A DNA stretch of 64,000 nt from Hydra vulgaris (lineage: Eukaryota; Cnidaria; Hydrozoa; Anthoathecata; Hydridae). A program made the translations under genes and the position numbers. The stretch lies in the NCBI RefSeq assembly GCF_038396675.1, contig NC_088933.1:34494501-34558500 (forward strand), written 5' to 3'. Positions 24,516-35,219 of the stretch are shown here, in pieces. Below the pieces are notes generated by a model. It saw only the letters and a list, made by a program, of their open reading frames with translations. It was not told where the DNA came from and did no database searches. The stretch's first letter is position 1; every line of letters begins with the position of its first letter.

Positions 24516-25921
24516 ACTCTCAAATTCCCATATTTTTAGACATTTCAATTAATGTTGCTTTTATATATAACTTTCAAACCGAAACTCTTCCAAAAGTTCG
24601 TTTTAGGAACGCTCCCTCATTATACATTATTATAGACTAAAATACTGTTAAAAAAAACTAAACGTCAATTTTTTTAATATATAATCATTAAACTTCTTAA
24701 GTTTATAAACTTCTATATTTTGCAAAGAGCATCAGTATGCAAATACAATAATTTGCGAATAAATTAATCCTAAAAAATTAACAAGTAGTATGTAAATTAG
24801 TTTATTTATTTATTAGTTTTTCATTACTTTTTTAATTAACTTTTATGGCATTAACCGATAATTTCCAAAGCGCTTTTTTAAATTTAACTTCAAAATTTTT
24901 GTTGAACAATTCGTCTACACTTTGTAATAATAATTTATTTATTTTTATTAAATTTTTTTTTGAATTAAAAAAAATGCATTCATATATTGATATAATAAAG
25001 AGTATAATAGTAGGGGTGGACAATCCCTATATCAAATATTAGTTTGAACAGCTCTTAAAGAATTAAAAAAATGCGTGTTTTTCTTTTAAACGTAGACCTT
25101 ACGTCATTTTGGTTTTTCTGTTACCTTCGTTGTTGATATCCTTGTTCAGTGGTAAGTTTGAAATGTTGATGATTTTTAATTACAAAACTATTAGTTTAAA
25201 ACTTTTAATTAGTAGATTATAAATAAATTGACGCTCTTAAAAAACGTTAAATTAATGTTAAAAAAATGTTATATTTTGTGCTTATGTTAATTTCGCTAAA
25301 TGATAATTTATTTGAACTATTTTAACTTTTATAACAACATTTTATTTGGAGGTTGTGTTTTTTCAATAAAGGCAAGTTTTTTAACGAGTTAGTTCGTATT
25401 AATTCATTCATCTAAAAAAGTAATTAATATTATTGTATATTATTTCTTGTTGCCGTTATAATTTATATTTTTGATAAAATGCTTCTTAAAGTTGTCATTT
25501 TTCTTAAAAGTTTTATGACGCATACTACATATATTTACAAAAACACTTCTCTTCAATGCTGTTATAAAAAAAGTCTTATATAAATGCCATTAACTTTGTT
25601 ATTCGAAATGCATTGAGTTATGTTAAAACACTTATTGCAACACCCCTATTATTTGTCTAGTTTTTACTTCAAACTTGTCAAGAATCTCGTAAGTTCTAAT
25701 TTTAACTTTTAAGTAAAAACTAACTGATCGTAGTTCAGCACTTTGTATGATTAACTTTAGGTAGTCGGTAAGTTGATGTTAGAAACAAAACATGTAATTA
25801 TAAACATATTATAGAATTTTATATTAATGTTTTAATTACACACTTTATACAACACTGTTTTAATTACACACTTTATACAACTATATCATTTTATAAAAAT
25901 ACTTATGTGTACATAAATATG

Positions 25922-26012
<91 letters not shown>

Positions 26013-26150
26013 CGATTTATTATACTTAATATACATGTATATCATGTTTATACTTATGATTCATGGATGTTGGAGTTGGTATTTTTATCTTCAAATTTTA
26101 TTTTTAGTTTTCTTTCTGAAAAATGAGTTACTTATAAGCATCTATTAATC
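24516..26150. other. AT-rich spacer upstream of the GPCR gene
   Basis: Presumably holds the promoter of the gene starting at 26151, but no promoter element can be identified. A direct duplication of tacacactttatacaac lies at about 25837-25883 and a (TA)n array at 25928-26010. Confidence 0.45.
25928..26010. repeat. (TA)n microsatellite
   Basis: Pure TA array about 140 bp upstream of the GPCR start codon. Confidence 0.95.
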
Positions 26151-26277
26151 ATGGAAAATCTTTCATTTCGATTATTAAACTCTACTAATACAAATTCTGT
26201 TCACAAGAATCGTGAGATCTTTTCGTATGAAGAAAAACTTGCCATTCGGATAAGTTACGCTATCGTTACTTGTATAG
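26151..26277 (+). CDS. Class A GPCR, exon 1 (N terminus and start of TM1)
   Basis: ATG at 26151 opens 42 codons plus one base, ending at a GTTAGT donor (26278). The peptide has an N-glycosylation sequon NST at residues 10-12, then a hydrophobic stretch ISYAIVTCIG. Joined in phase to 32568 it continues GIISNCIVSYLIIRNRY, giving a canonical first membrane helix with Asn47 at the conserved 1.50 position. The exact phase match across 6.3 kb is the main reason to accept this short exon. Possible untranslated upstream exons cannot be seen. Confidence 0.8.
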
Positions 26278-26402
26278 GTTAGTAATAACATTTTTTTAAA
26301 TTGTTCTATTTGTGAATATTAAATTAAGTTGGCAATTAAAACAGATTTATTGATGGTGGCGATTTTATTATTAACAATTAGCTATTAATACAATAATAAT
26401 AA

Positions 26403-26440
26403 TCAATTTAATGCGTAGTTAATACTACGTATTAAATTGA
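26403..26440. repeat. Short hairpin
   Basis: tcaatttaatgcgtag is followed after a 6-bp loop by ctacgtattaaattga, its complement with one mismatch. It lies 13 bp before a hAT-like terminus. Confidence 0.7.
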
Positions 26441-26453
26441 CTAACGGTTTTTC

Positions 26454-26640
26454 AGTGGCGGACGCAGGATTTTTTAATGTTTCAAAAACGAAATTTTCAA
26501 AGATTATGTAAACTCCAAACTTTAACATGTTTGGGTTTGTCAAATAAGAACGTTTTAAAAAAATTGCGGTTCTTGAAACCTGGCAAAAAAAGTGCCTAAA
26601 AAAATTCGCAGCCTTAATCCCTAAGGTGAGGGTTATAAAT
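26454..26640. mobile_element. hAT-like terminus fragment
   Basis: Begins cagtggcggacgcagg, close to the cagtgacggatccagg terminus at 55537. No other end or coding part is identified, so this is a tentative remnant. Confidence 0.4.
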
Positions 26641-27439
26641 TTATAAAATATTTAACTTGGTTGTATAAGTTGAGCATGTTAGCAAGGTATTGTTTTTTGC
26701 AGCCGAAAAATTATAATATTTGTTTTTGCAGATTATCATAATTTAGTCTTTCCTTTTAAAGAATATAAATCAACAGTTCATTTGAAAAATCTTTACACCA
26801 AAACCTGCATTATTTTCAACACACCCAATCATCTCATCTTAAGGCACCAGATTCCAAAAATGAGCTTTTTTTAATGGAACTCAAAAAAAACTCAAAGTAA
26901 CCAAAAAAATAATCACAAAATTAAAAAAAAAATTGTATCTTTTAGGACTATATAAAAAGTAATTATCTCAACCATAAAAAAAAAATAATAATAAATCTTT
27001 CCCATTATCTAAAAAAGATTGCGATTCTACTTTTTGATATATTTTCGTTCTTGACCAAATAAAGCCTCGTGTTGAAGAGCCGCATTTCATTTTGAGCGTC
27101 TCGAAGCGTATCAAGTAACTCTACTAAGTACTACCGTAAATTAAATAGCTTGACGATAGCTTATGCATTATTATGTATTAACCCATAGAATAAGCAGTAG
27201 ATAAGAATGAAATATTGAGGATATAATAAACTTTTGATGATCTTGTTTCGTTCTGACGTAATTACAAAATATTGAATAAAAAAAAATTATAACGGGATTG
27301 GTAAATTTTTTTAAAAATAAAACTATGAAAGAATATTAACTATACAAGCAAGAAATTAAAATAAATAACGCCGCTGAAATTGCATGACGAAAGAAAAATT
27401 AGCTGTCTACCCGTGATAGAGGTTATACCACCTTAGAAA

Positions 27440-28420
27440 CCTGCTCATCTTGTGCAAACTTTCCCTACTAGTGACACGTATTAAAAAAATGTTAATTTAT
27501 CTATTCATCTACTATGACACCTAAATCTTTTAAAATAAGCCCATAAAATACTGTTTATAATATTAAGTTTTACTTTATCAGTGCCTCAAATGATTTTTAT
27601 AACTATATCGTCAACAGTGTCTTGGCTATTGGGCCCGATTGATATTGTAAGATGCTTTACTAAAATTAAAACTTTTGGCAACATACTATTAGCTGTTAGC
27701 GCATTTGACTTTATCGCTCCGATACTATAGGTGGAAATAGACTAATAACAAAAGAGGAACTTGTTAGGAGTTGGCGTAGACTTGCTATACTCAAGGTGTT
27801 GACTTAAAAATCTGCTATAAAAGCATGAGTTTTTGTTATGGGGTGTGTGGGTGGTGTTACATGTAACCATTTTAAACTATTTTCAACTTATAATCAATTT
27901 TTTTCAGTTATATTGTTGCTAAGTTTGAGCTTGCCACATTTCAGTCGGCAGATTTTTAGTTTTGAGGGCATTTTTCTATTTTTTAGAAAACAGTTGGCAG
28001 TTTGAAAGGATTCGCACTTTACGAAAAAATTTTATGATAGCTTTTAAAAAATCATAGTTATACTATAATAACGTAGAGTCTTGAGTTCCGTGCTTATGTT
28101 GTGATCTGTCTAATATTTCTAGTATATTTGTAACACTTGGCTTTTTCCTCACAAAACCATGTTGATGTTTTGAGGTTAAATTGTATTGATCGCGTCATTG
28201 TGTCTTTTCATCAGTCTATTCATGATTTTAAATATTATGGTTATTAAAGACACTAATCTATATTTGCAATTGATTTTTTGTTTACCTTTTTTTTATATAT
28301 ATCTATTAGTTACAAATTTGCTTCTTTCCAAACGTTTAGCATAAAGTCTAGTATAAATAATGATTTTTTCAGCAATTTTAAATGGTTCATGTCTTTGTTT
28401 CAAGTAGGGCATGGTATTTA
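27440..28420 (-). pseudogene. LINE reverse transcriptase relic in the GPCR intron
   Basis: On the - strand, sequence around 28290-28100 reads YRLVSLITIIFKIMNRLMK and then GFVRKK-like residues and NILEILDRS-like residues across frame changes. This matches the fingers region of jockey/CR1-type reverse transcriptases (normally YRPIS...K..E, HGF). Near 27540-27512 the - strand reads KDLGVIVDE, which matches the region after the palm. Everything between is heavily mutated. It opposes the direction of the GPCR. Confidence 0.55.
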
Positions 28421-29105
28421 ATTTCTAGTTACTGAAAGTGTTATTATTTACCGTGTGATTACGCTTTGAGAGTGAAACAAGTTTTGATATATAACTTTTT
28501 TAGTTAATCTTATTTTCAGCTTTTATGCTGCTTTAGACTAGTTTAACAGATAACAACCAGCTGAACAGATAAGCTAACAACCAGCTGGTGAACAGTGTAG
28601 ACTAAAGTTTGAATTGTTTTGTTAAAATACTTTATGTTAAAACGTTTTTGTATTTTGTATCACATTTGGAGAGTTTTTGGAGACATATAACGAGAGTTAG
28701 CTTCGTTCCGTTTTCAAATTGTTTCAAAGGTGCCGTGTCTGAAGTGTTTACAAATCTTGTACATTGAGCTAACAAACAAGGTTGTTCAAAAAGTAAATTA
28801 AAGTTTAAAGTTTTTGTGTTTACATTATCCGTTTAATTTATGATTTAAATTTTAAATTTAATTTAAATAACTTAAATAAGTGGCTGTGCTACTCTAATCA
28901 ACTTTTTTAAAATTAAGTTTTAGATGATGTGATCTTATGAATAAAACAATTTGGTTGTATGTATCATGATTAGTTTCCGGTTTACCCTAAAATTTGATGT
29001 CGTTTATAGTGCACATTTTTTTGTGATTTTTATTTTATCTAATATATTTTAATTGCCGTATAAAATGCTATATTTTAATAACATTTATAGTTTATAATAT
29101 AAAAT

Positions 29106-29144
29106 GGGCAGGACTTCAAGAAGGTTGTATCTTATCACGAAGCC
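29106..29144 (-). other. Divergent third copy of the LINE 3' hairpin motif
   Basis: gggcaggacttcaagaaggt and cttatcacgaagcc resemble the motifs at 12867 and 17410 in order and spacing. The stem is weaker here. No reverse transcriptase lies directly next to it. Confidence 0.35.
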
Positions 29145-30052
29145 TTTTACAATATAAAGATATATTGTCCTTTACAATATGAGTACCTATTATTTTTAAA
29201 ATTTCAATATATACCTTAAGTATATAGCCAGTATATAAGAGTATATAGAATAGGTGGTTTCAATAGCAAAAACTCAAATCTTACAATAAACCTTATTAAG
29301 TTGTATTTTTTTGCTTCTGATGTTCTAATAACCTAAAACTAAATCTTTAGTTTTATTCTAAAACTAAATTTATAGATTAAGTTTAAATACCGTAAAACTA
29401 AATCTATAAATTTGATAAAGTTTTGGTGTACTTTCTGAACCTAATAACTTAAAAACAAAATAAAAATATTCTTTTAAATTTGACCCAAATAGTTCTTGTT
29501 AATAGGTTAAAAACATCTACCAAAATCATTAAAATATTTTTTACTTGTTTTTAATAAACGACCATTTGTTGTAATAGTAGTTTTAAGGTTATAAATGAAG
29601 GGATTTCTTTAAGACTTTAGGTCATAACTTCTCAAAACATATTAATTCAACCTCAATTTAGGTAAATGACATTATTATATATTAATTTATTATGCAGTAC
29701 AAACTTCAATGCTATCATACAACTATTTTTTTAAATATACTGTTTGAATTTTATGCAACATTTAAAAAAGAAAAACGTAAAACAAAACAAAAAAATTCAG
29801 GGTATGTTTTGTAGCTTCTGAGTAATTTACAGAAATTGAAAAAGATATACGATATTATATAGAAAAGCTGTAACAAGTTAGGGTTTAAATCTTTAAAAGG
29901 TTTTTTTTAAGAGGGAAGTAACGTTGCTATGATGTTGCTAAGAACGAACTTTTTTCAAAATAAATGTAAACATGAAAATAATCAATTTTTAATTGAAATA
30001 TTTTAAAATTTAGGGTAAGATCATGTTACCTAATTTAGGGTAAGATCATGTA

Positions 30053-30127
30053 CCTTCTTCATGGCGGACTTTTAAAGTTTAAATCAAGTATATTGATTTA
30101 AACTTTAAAAGTCCGCCATGAAGAAGG
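30053..30127. repeat. Perfect hairpin with 35-bp arms, 5-nt loop
   Basis: 30053-30087 and 30093-30127 are exact reverse complements around gtata. It lies in the sense orientation in the GPCR intron, so the transcript could fold into a 75-nt perfect hairpin. A 24-bp direct repeat (ttagggtaagatcatgt twice, 30010-30052) precedes it. It may be a snapback duplication, a small foldback element or, less likely, a small-RNA precursor. Confidence 0.9.
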
Positions 30128-30295
30128 GAAAATTAAATTTAACTCCATAATAAATTGGCAACAAAGATAGACACATAAATTTGAATTAAAATTTATTTAA
30201 TATTAGATTGTTTTCAACAAATTTATCTAGTGTTACTTAAATGAAACACTTAAATTGCAATATTGATTAATAGTTTTTAATCAGATTGACAAATA

Positions 30296-31883
30296 CAGTG
30301 GCGAGCAAAATAGTAGGTATCTTTCAAACAAATAAAATAAAAATTTGAATTTTTATTAGAACTTTTATTTTATTACATAAATAAACAGAAATTAATAAAA
30401 ATTAAGTTATTAAATATATATAATATATTTTAATTAAAAAAAAAAAAATTCCACTCCGAGCAAAATAATAGGTGTAAAATAAAAAATGAAGATGGAAGTC
30501 AATAGGGTTGCAATTTATTAATATTTTGTTGCATACCCTTTATTTTTAATACTTCCGTGCATCTTGACGGCATTGAATCCACTAGTTTTCTGCAAACTTC
30601 TACAGGAATGCTGTACCAAGCCTCCTGGAGCATCATCCACAATTCATTTCTATTTTTTGGATTTTGTCCAGAAATTTTAAGTTTTAACTGCCTCCATAAA
30701 TTTTCAATAGGATTTAGATCCGGTGACTGAGGTGGCCATTCTAAAACTTTTACATTATTGGTCGTAAACCACTCTTTCGCAGCTTTGGATGTATGTTTTG
30801 GGTCGCAGTCCTGTTGGAAATGCCAAATTATCGGCATATTTTCTTCGGCAAATGGCAACATGACATTATTTAGTATGTCTACGTATGTATATTGGGTCAT
30901 AATATCTTTGATCCAAAATTATGGCCCCACACCGTACCAGGAAAAGCAACCCCACACCATTATATTTCCTCCGCCGTGTTTCACTGTTTTCGCAGTGAAG
31001 CGAGGTGAAAGTTCTTGCTTTGATGGTCTTACATTTTTCTTACTTTTTTCCATCAGAATTAAATAAATTAATCTTAGTTTCATCACTCCACAAAATATTA
31101 CGCCATTTTTTGGTCATATCTGGTCCCCGCCAAGCAATATGATTTTTTGCAAAAATTTTTCTTTTCATAATGTTCTTTCTACCAAGTAATGGTAGTTTCC
31201 TCGGAGTCCGAACTGGCAACTTACTTTCTAAAAGCCTTTTTGTAACTGTCCAAACACTAATATTTTCATTAATTTCATTTAAAATTTTTGTTGCTGGCTT
31301 GAATGGGTCTTTTATTGAAATAATTGTAATGTGATCATCAGTACCCTAACACGTTTTGCGTGGTCTTCCTCTATTCTCACGTGATTTTTCTGGTTTCAAG
31401 GCATTTGTAACTTTATTTTGAAATCCCATAGTAACTGAAATTTCTTTGTAAGTTTTTCCTTGTTTTCTTAAATTTCTAATAAGTTTTCTTTCTATCGCTG
31501 TGCAATGTTTTCCTCGTCCCATTTTATATCTAATTCTAATTCAATACAAATATGATATGTTATTATTTTATATAAGTTGCATAAACATTGACCTTTATAT
31601 CAACAACAAATAAAAATATTAATATGTTTTTAATCCTACAGCAAACAGGTTAAAATAAACACACACCTATTATTTTGCTCCACCAAATTTGTAGGTTAAA
31701 TATATAAATAGGGTATTCCGCTCATAAATTTGTAAGAAATTGGAAATATACTGCTCTTTGTTATAACAAAATAAGCGTAGTTTGTGTAGCAATCAGTTCC
31801 TAGATGTCACTTTATAAAATATACTGTAAAATGTCAATTTAAGTGAAATTTATTATTCACACCTATTATTTTGCTCGCCACTG
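30296..31883 (-). mobile_element. Tc1-like DNA transposon with doubled terminal repeats
   Basis: Outer ends cagtggcgagcaaaatagta and its inverted counterpart are flanked by TA (30294-30295 and 31884-31885). Inner copies of gagcaaaataataggtgt lie at about 30457-30476, and their inverted counterpart at about 31661-31682. This gives two binding-site-like repeats at each end (IR/DR arrangement), as in some Tc1 elements. It carries a broken transposase on the - strand. Confidence 0.88.
30499..31522 (-). pseudogene. Tc1 transposase (DD34E), broken
   Basis: Read from the ATG at 31522: MGRGKHCTAIERKLIRNL, a helix-turn-helix region with RGRPRKT, then [11 protein letters not shown] (first Asp). The last 133 residues (30900-30499) are open and contain FQQDCDPKHTSK (second Asp) and WPPQSPDLNPIENLW (Glu). 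There are 34 residues between the second Asp and the Glu, the Tc1 pattern. A stop near 31347 and frame changes around 30900-31060 disrupt the protein. It lies antisense in the GPCR intron and cannot supply transposase. Confidence 0.88.
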
Positions 31884-32226
31884 TAAGTCCACGCGTAAAT
31901 GAATAGTCCCGAAATAAGCACGAGAAAGAAAAAAAATCTGTACAAATCAATAATCTATCATATTATCAAGCAAATTCATTACGCACTTACGGACCTAAAT
32001 ACAAGCAAACTATATGGCTCTAGGTATTAGAAATGATATTCACAGCAAGCATTACTCAGAACTTTAGAGTTTTCAAATAAATTGGGATGACCCAAGGCAT
32101 AAGGATCTAGGTACACGAACTTCCCCTAATTATCAATTATCTAGCATTAAAGAGCAACTAACTACGAACAAGAAACAGTTGTTTTTGAATTTTTTTTTAT
32201 GTACTATTTTCTTTAAGAAACCACGT

Positions 32227-32229
<3 letters not shown>

Positions 32230-32282
<53 letters not shown>
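32230..32282. repeat. (TA)n microsatellite
   Basis: Pure TA array 290 bp before the GPCR second exon. Confidence 0.95.
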
Positions 32283-32288
<6 letters not shown>

Positions 32289-32567
32289 TATATGTATATG
32301 TATTTGTGTATATATATGTTATGTGTGAAAGTTTACAGTACTTAAGACATTTGCGACTTCCTGTAATTTAAATTTTGGTATAAATGAAGTTTTATTAATT
32401 TGATTATTAAGGTGGTTCCTAAAGAAAATAGTGCACAAAATGCTTTATATTATATGTTAATAAAATCTAGAGCATTTTTGTTTGAAAGATAATCTTTTTT
32501 ATAGGTTGTTTGAAAAAGAAATAATTTAAACTAAGATGAAATCCTTAATTCTTTTTTTTTTTTTCAG

Positions 32568-33646
32568 GTATAATATCAAATTGTATCGTTTCTTACCTTA
32601 TTATTCGCAATCGTTACCTCAGAACTATTGTCAATTTACTAATTTTGAACCTAGCAATTTCAGACATAATTGCATGTTTAAGCATGTACCCTTTTATTTA
32701 CTTTAACATGTCTGAGACTAGCATACGAGGTACTGCAGCAAATGTGTTATGTGGGTTTACTGAAGGTTTGTATGGTTTCTTCGCTGCAGCCACTGTTTCA
32801 TTAATAACTTTAAGTGTGCTTTCTATAAGCAGATATTTGGGTATAAACCACCCAATGAAGGTAACTTGGAAACTCGGATATAAACATATGAAATGGGTAT
32901 TTGGATTATCTTGGGCATTGAGTCTGGTACTTCTTATACCAAACGTTTTATCATTTAAATACAATGAAGATCTAAAGCTATGCATAAGAAATTGGGCTAG
33001 TGGTGTTAACCCACTGACTTACTTTATTTTTACAGGACTTTTAGGCGTGTTTCTTCCTTTATCTTCTCTCTCCTTTACATACTTCACCAGTTTGTATACT
33101 CTATGGTTCAAAGGTCGATTAAGTAAAAATAGAAAGAAAAAAAACTCAGTTGCATCAGAAAGCAGTATTATACTAAAAAGACGAGCCCTTAAACTGCTAG
33201 GTGTTCTTGTGCTAATTTATTTAATTTGCTGGTCACCTTTTGCTACATACTGGCTTCTATCCGTAGTTATTGGAGAGTATTCGGTAGGTAATTTTGATGA
33301 TGAAAGAAAAAGCATCCGCATTACAAGACTAACATTATTTTTTGCTGTATCCAATACTGTACTTAATCCAATAGTCTACGCGTATACAAGCAGACAACTG
33401 AGATCTGCTTTTAAATTACTAATTGGAATGCGCGGTCGTGCTATATCAAATTCGACAAGAAGAAATACTTTAAGTCAACCATCTCCTAACTATTTAATAC
33501 CCCCTCAATTTAACATGCATGAAATTTCGTCTGAATGCTCGTCTGCCGTATTTTATAATCCACTGGCAGTTCACGAACTTCCATTTGATAATAATAATAT
33601 TGTGCGTGCTTCGCCAAAATTAGTTGCAAAAATATCACAGCTATAA
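32568..33646 (+). CDS. Class A (rhodopsin-like) GPCR, exon 2, orphan receptor
   Basis: Plasma-membrane seven-helix receptor; 401 residues with exon 1. TM2 has LAISD with Asp75. Cys104 (NVLCGF) and Cys181 (KLCIRNW) can form the conserved extracellular disulfide. At the end of TM3 the DRY motif is SRY (Ser130-Arg131-Tyr132). Trp158 marks TM4 and Pro206 TM5. TM6 has CWSP (263-266) and TM7 ends NPIVY (309-313). The third loop is short and basic (RLSKNRKKKN). The layout resembles opsin- and melatonin-receptor-like families, but the TM7 Lys that binds retinal is absent (Val), so it is not a photopigment. Ligand and G protein are unknown. The frame is intact, in contrast to its surroundings. A candidate AATAAA lies at 33759-33764. 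Confidence 0.93.
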
Positions 33647-33758
33647 AACTCGTTGTAAGTGTTTGCTGTAAGTGGTTGCTGCTAAGTCACATTTATAAAA
33701 CTGTTAACAAGAAGTTATGTTTTACAAAAAAAGACTTATGAACAATACGTTCAATAAT

Positions 33759-33764
33759 AATAAA
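33759..33764 (+). terminator. Candidate poly(A) signal of the GPCR gene
   Basis: AATAAA about 110 bp after the stop codon. In such AT-rich DNA the motif is frequent, so this is only a candidate. Confidence 0.35.
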
Positions 33765-34548
33765 ATTAAATATTGATTAAAAGTAAAAACTATCTACTAT
33801 ATTCAGTCAATTGGCTCAGTTTTTACTGAAACCATTTCATCCGATCCAAAAAATAAAAATAATTAATTTCACCATCAGATAGTTTTAAATCGAAATCTGT
33901 TAAAACTTCATATATTTAAATCACTTTGATTGCATTTATTAACAACTCCAAATGTGTTTGAATTGTTTCATTAACAATTCCTAATATATTCGAACTGTAT
34001 TACAGTTTCCTTTTTTACTTGAAGAATTATGTCTGCACAGTATAAAAAAGTTACCGATAAATATGTAAAAACTATATATTTTGTAAAGGTCAGTTGTAAA
34101 TTATATTTATTTGTGAATTTTAATTGAAATTTTTTTGTTTGTAAAAACATTAACTTAATTTTTTATACATTTAACGTTAAAAAACTATTTTGTTTTAGAC
34201 AGCAGTTTAAGACATATTAATTATATTCGTGACTACTTCTTGAAAATTAAAAAATATTCATTTTTTATCAAAAATGCTTAAACCCTTAAATAAACAGAAA
34301 ATCTGTCATATCAATCAAAATAAAGCGACAGGTAACTGTTAATAATAAATATTTACTTTTAGCTTTTTTTTACAGTATTGATATTTTTTGACAGATAAAA
34401 TTTAAATGGCATTTAATCTTTTTTTTTAAAGTAAAACAGTAAAACTATAAAAAGATAATTGATTTTTGATTTTTTTTTTTTTTTTTAATATCATTTTACT
34501 TAAAAACATCTAAGCATTTGCTAAATTACTTTTAAAACCGTTACAGCA
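33765..34548. other. AT-rich spacer, no gene seen
   Basis: No supported feature. Confidence 0.5.
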
Positions 34549-34815
34549 AGGGCTTGTCCATAAATTACGTACACTTTTTATTTTAACCTCCCCTCCCCTT
34601 TCCTCCTCTACACTTCGTTATACGCCTTTTTGAGTACCCTCCACCTCCCTAAAAGTACCTACGTTTTTAACCTACCTACCTAACATTTTATGATATTTTT
34701 TTAAATTTAGTATCTCTATACTTTTATAATTGACCTCTTACCCCCTATCTCATAAACGCCATTTCCAGACTCCCTTTTCCCCTATCCGAGCGTACGTACT
34801 TTATGGACGATCCCT
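34549..34815. mobile_element. MITE with GTCCATAAA-type ends (267 bp)
   Basis: Left agggcttgtccataaattac and right end, read inverted as agggatcgtccataaagtac, are inverted repeats continuing into gtacg. The interior is C-rich on the + strand and non-coding. No clean target duplication is seen, so the superfamily is left open. Confidence 0.7.
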
Positions 34816-34906
34816 AATGCACTCAGTAATATAGTCAGGGCTTGATAAAAGGTAACACGGTCGTATTGGACCCCGCGCTGAAAAGAGCCCCGCGGAGACC
34901 TTTAAA

Positions 34907-35200
34907 ATGCTAATTAAAAAATATATTCTTTTATCAAAATGCTCCAAAAAACCATTTAAAATGTTTCAACTTTTATCTGAGAATAACAGAGCTACGGTAT
35001 TTTCAAACCTATTTATTGTCCTCCACGTATATTTAATATATCCAGTGAGCGTTACTTCTGGAGAAAGATTATTTTCTAGATTAAAACTTTTAAAAAGTTA
35101 TCCAAGATCAACAATAAATCAGCATAGGTTAAACAGTTTAAAGATGCCGATTGAAATTCAAGTAGCATACCAGGATTTGCAAACTACTTTACAAGATTAG
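34907..35200 (+). pseudogene. hAT transposase C-terminal dimerisation domain fragment
   Basis: The open frame contains YPVSVTSGERLFSRLKLLKS and RSTINQHRLNSL, the signature of the hAT C-terminal dimerisation region (normally P.s.asaERsFS.lk..k..lRs.m...RL..L). The rest of the transposase is missing, so it is a relic. The start is arbitrary. Confidence 0.82.
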
Positions 35201-35219
35201 TCTGAGAAAAACTTAGAAA

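Larger units (their letters stand above)
26278..32567 (+). other. 6.3 kb intron of the GPCR gene, filled with repeats
   Basis: Donor GTTAGT, acceptor preceded by a long T tract ending CAG. Contains a hairpin, a hAT terminus, a LINE relic, a third copy of the LINE 3' motif, a perfect palindrome, a complete Tc1 element and a (TA)n array, each listed separately. Between them (28420-29100, 29150-30050) I see nothing recognisable. Confidence 0.75.

Noticed and set aside
26151..33646. Opsin photopigment
   Set aside because: The TM7 position of the retinal-binding Lys (six before the Asn of NPIVY) is Val.
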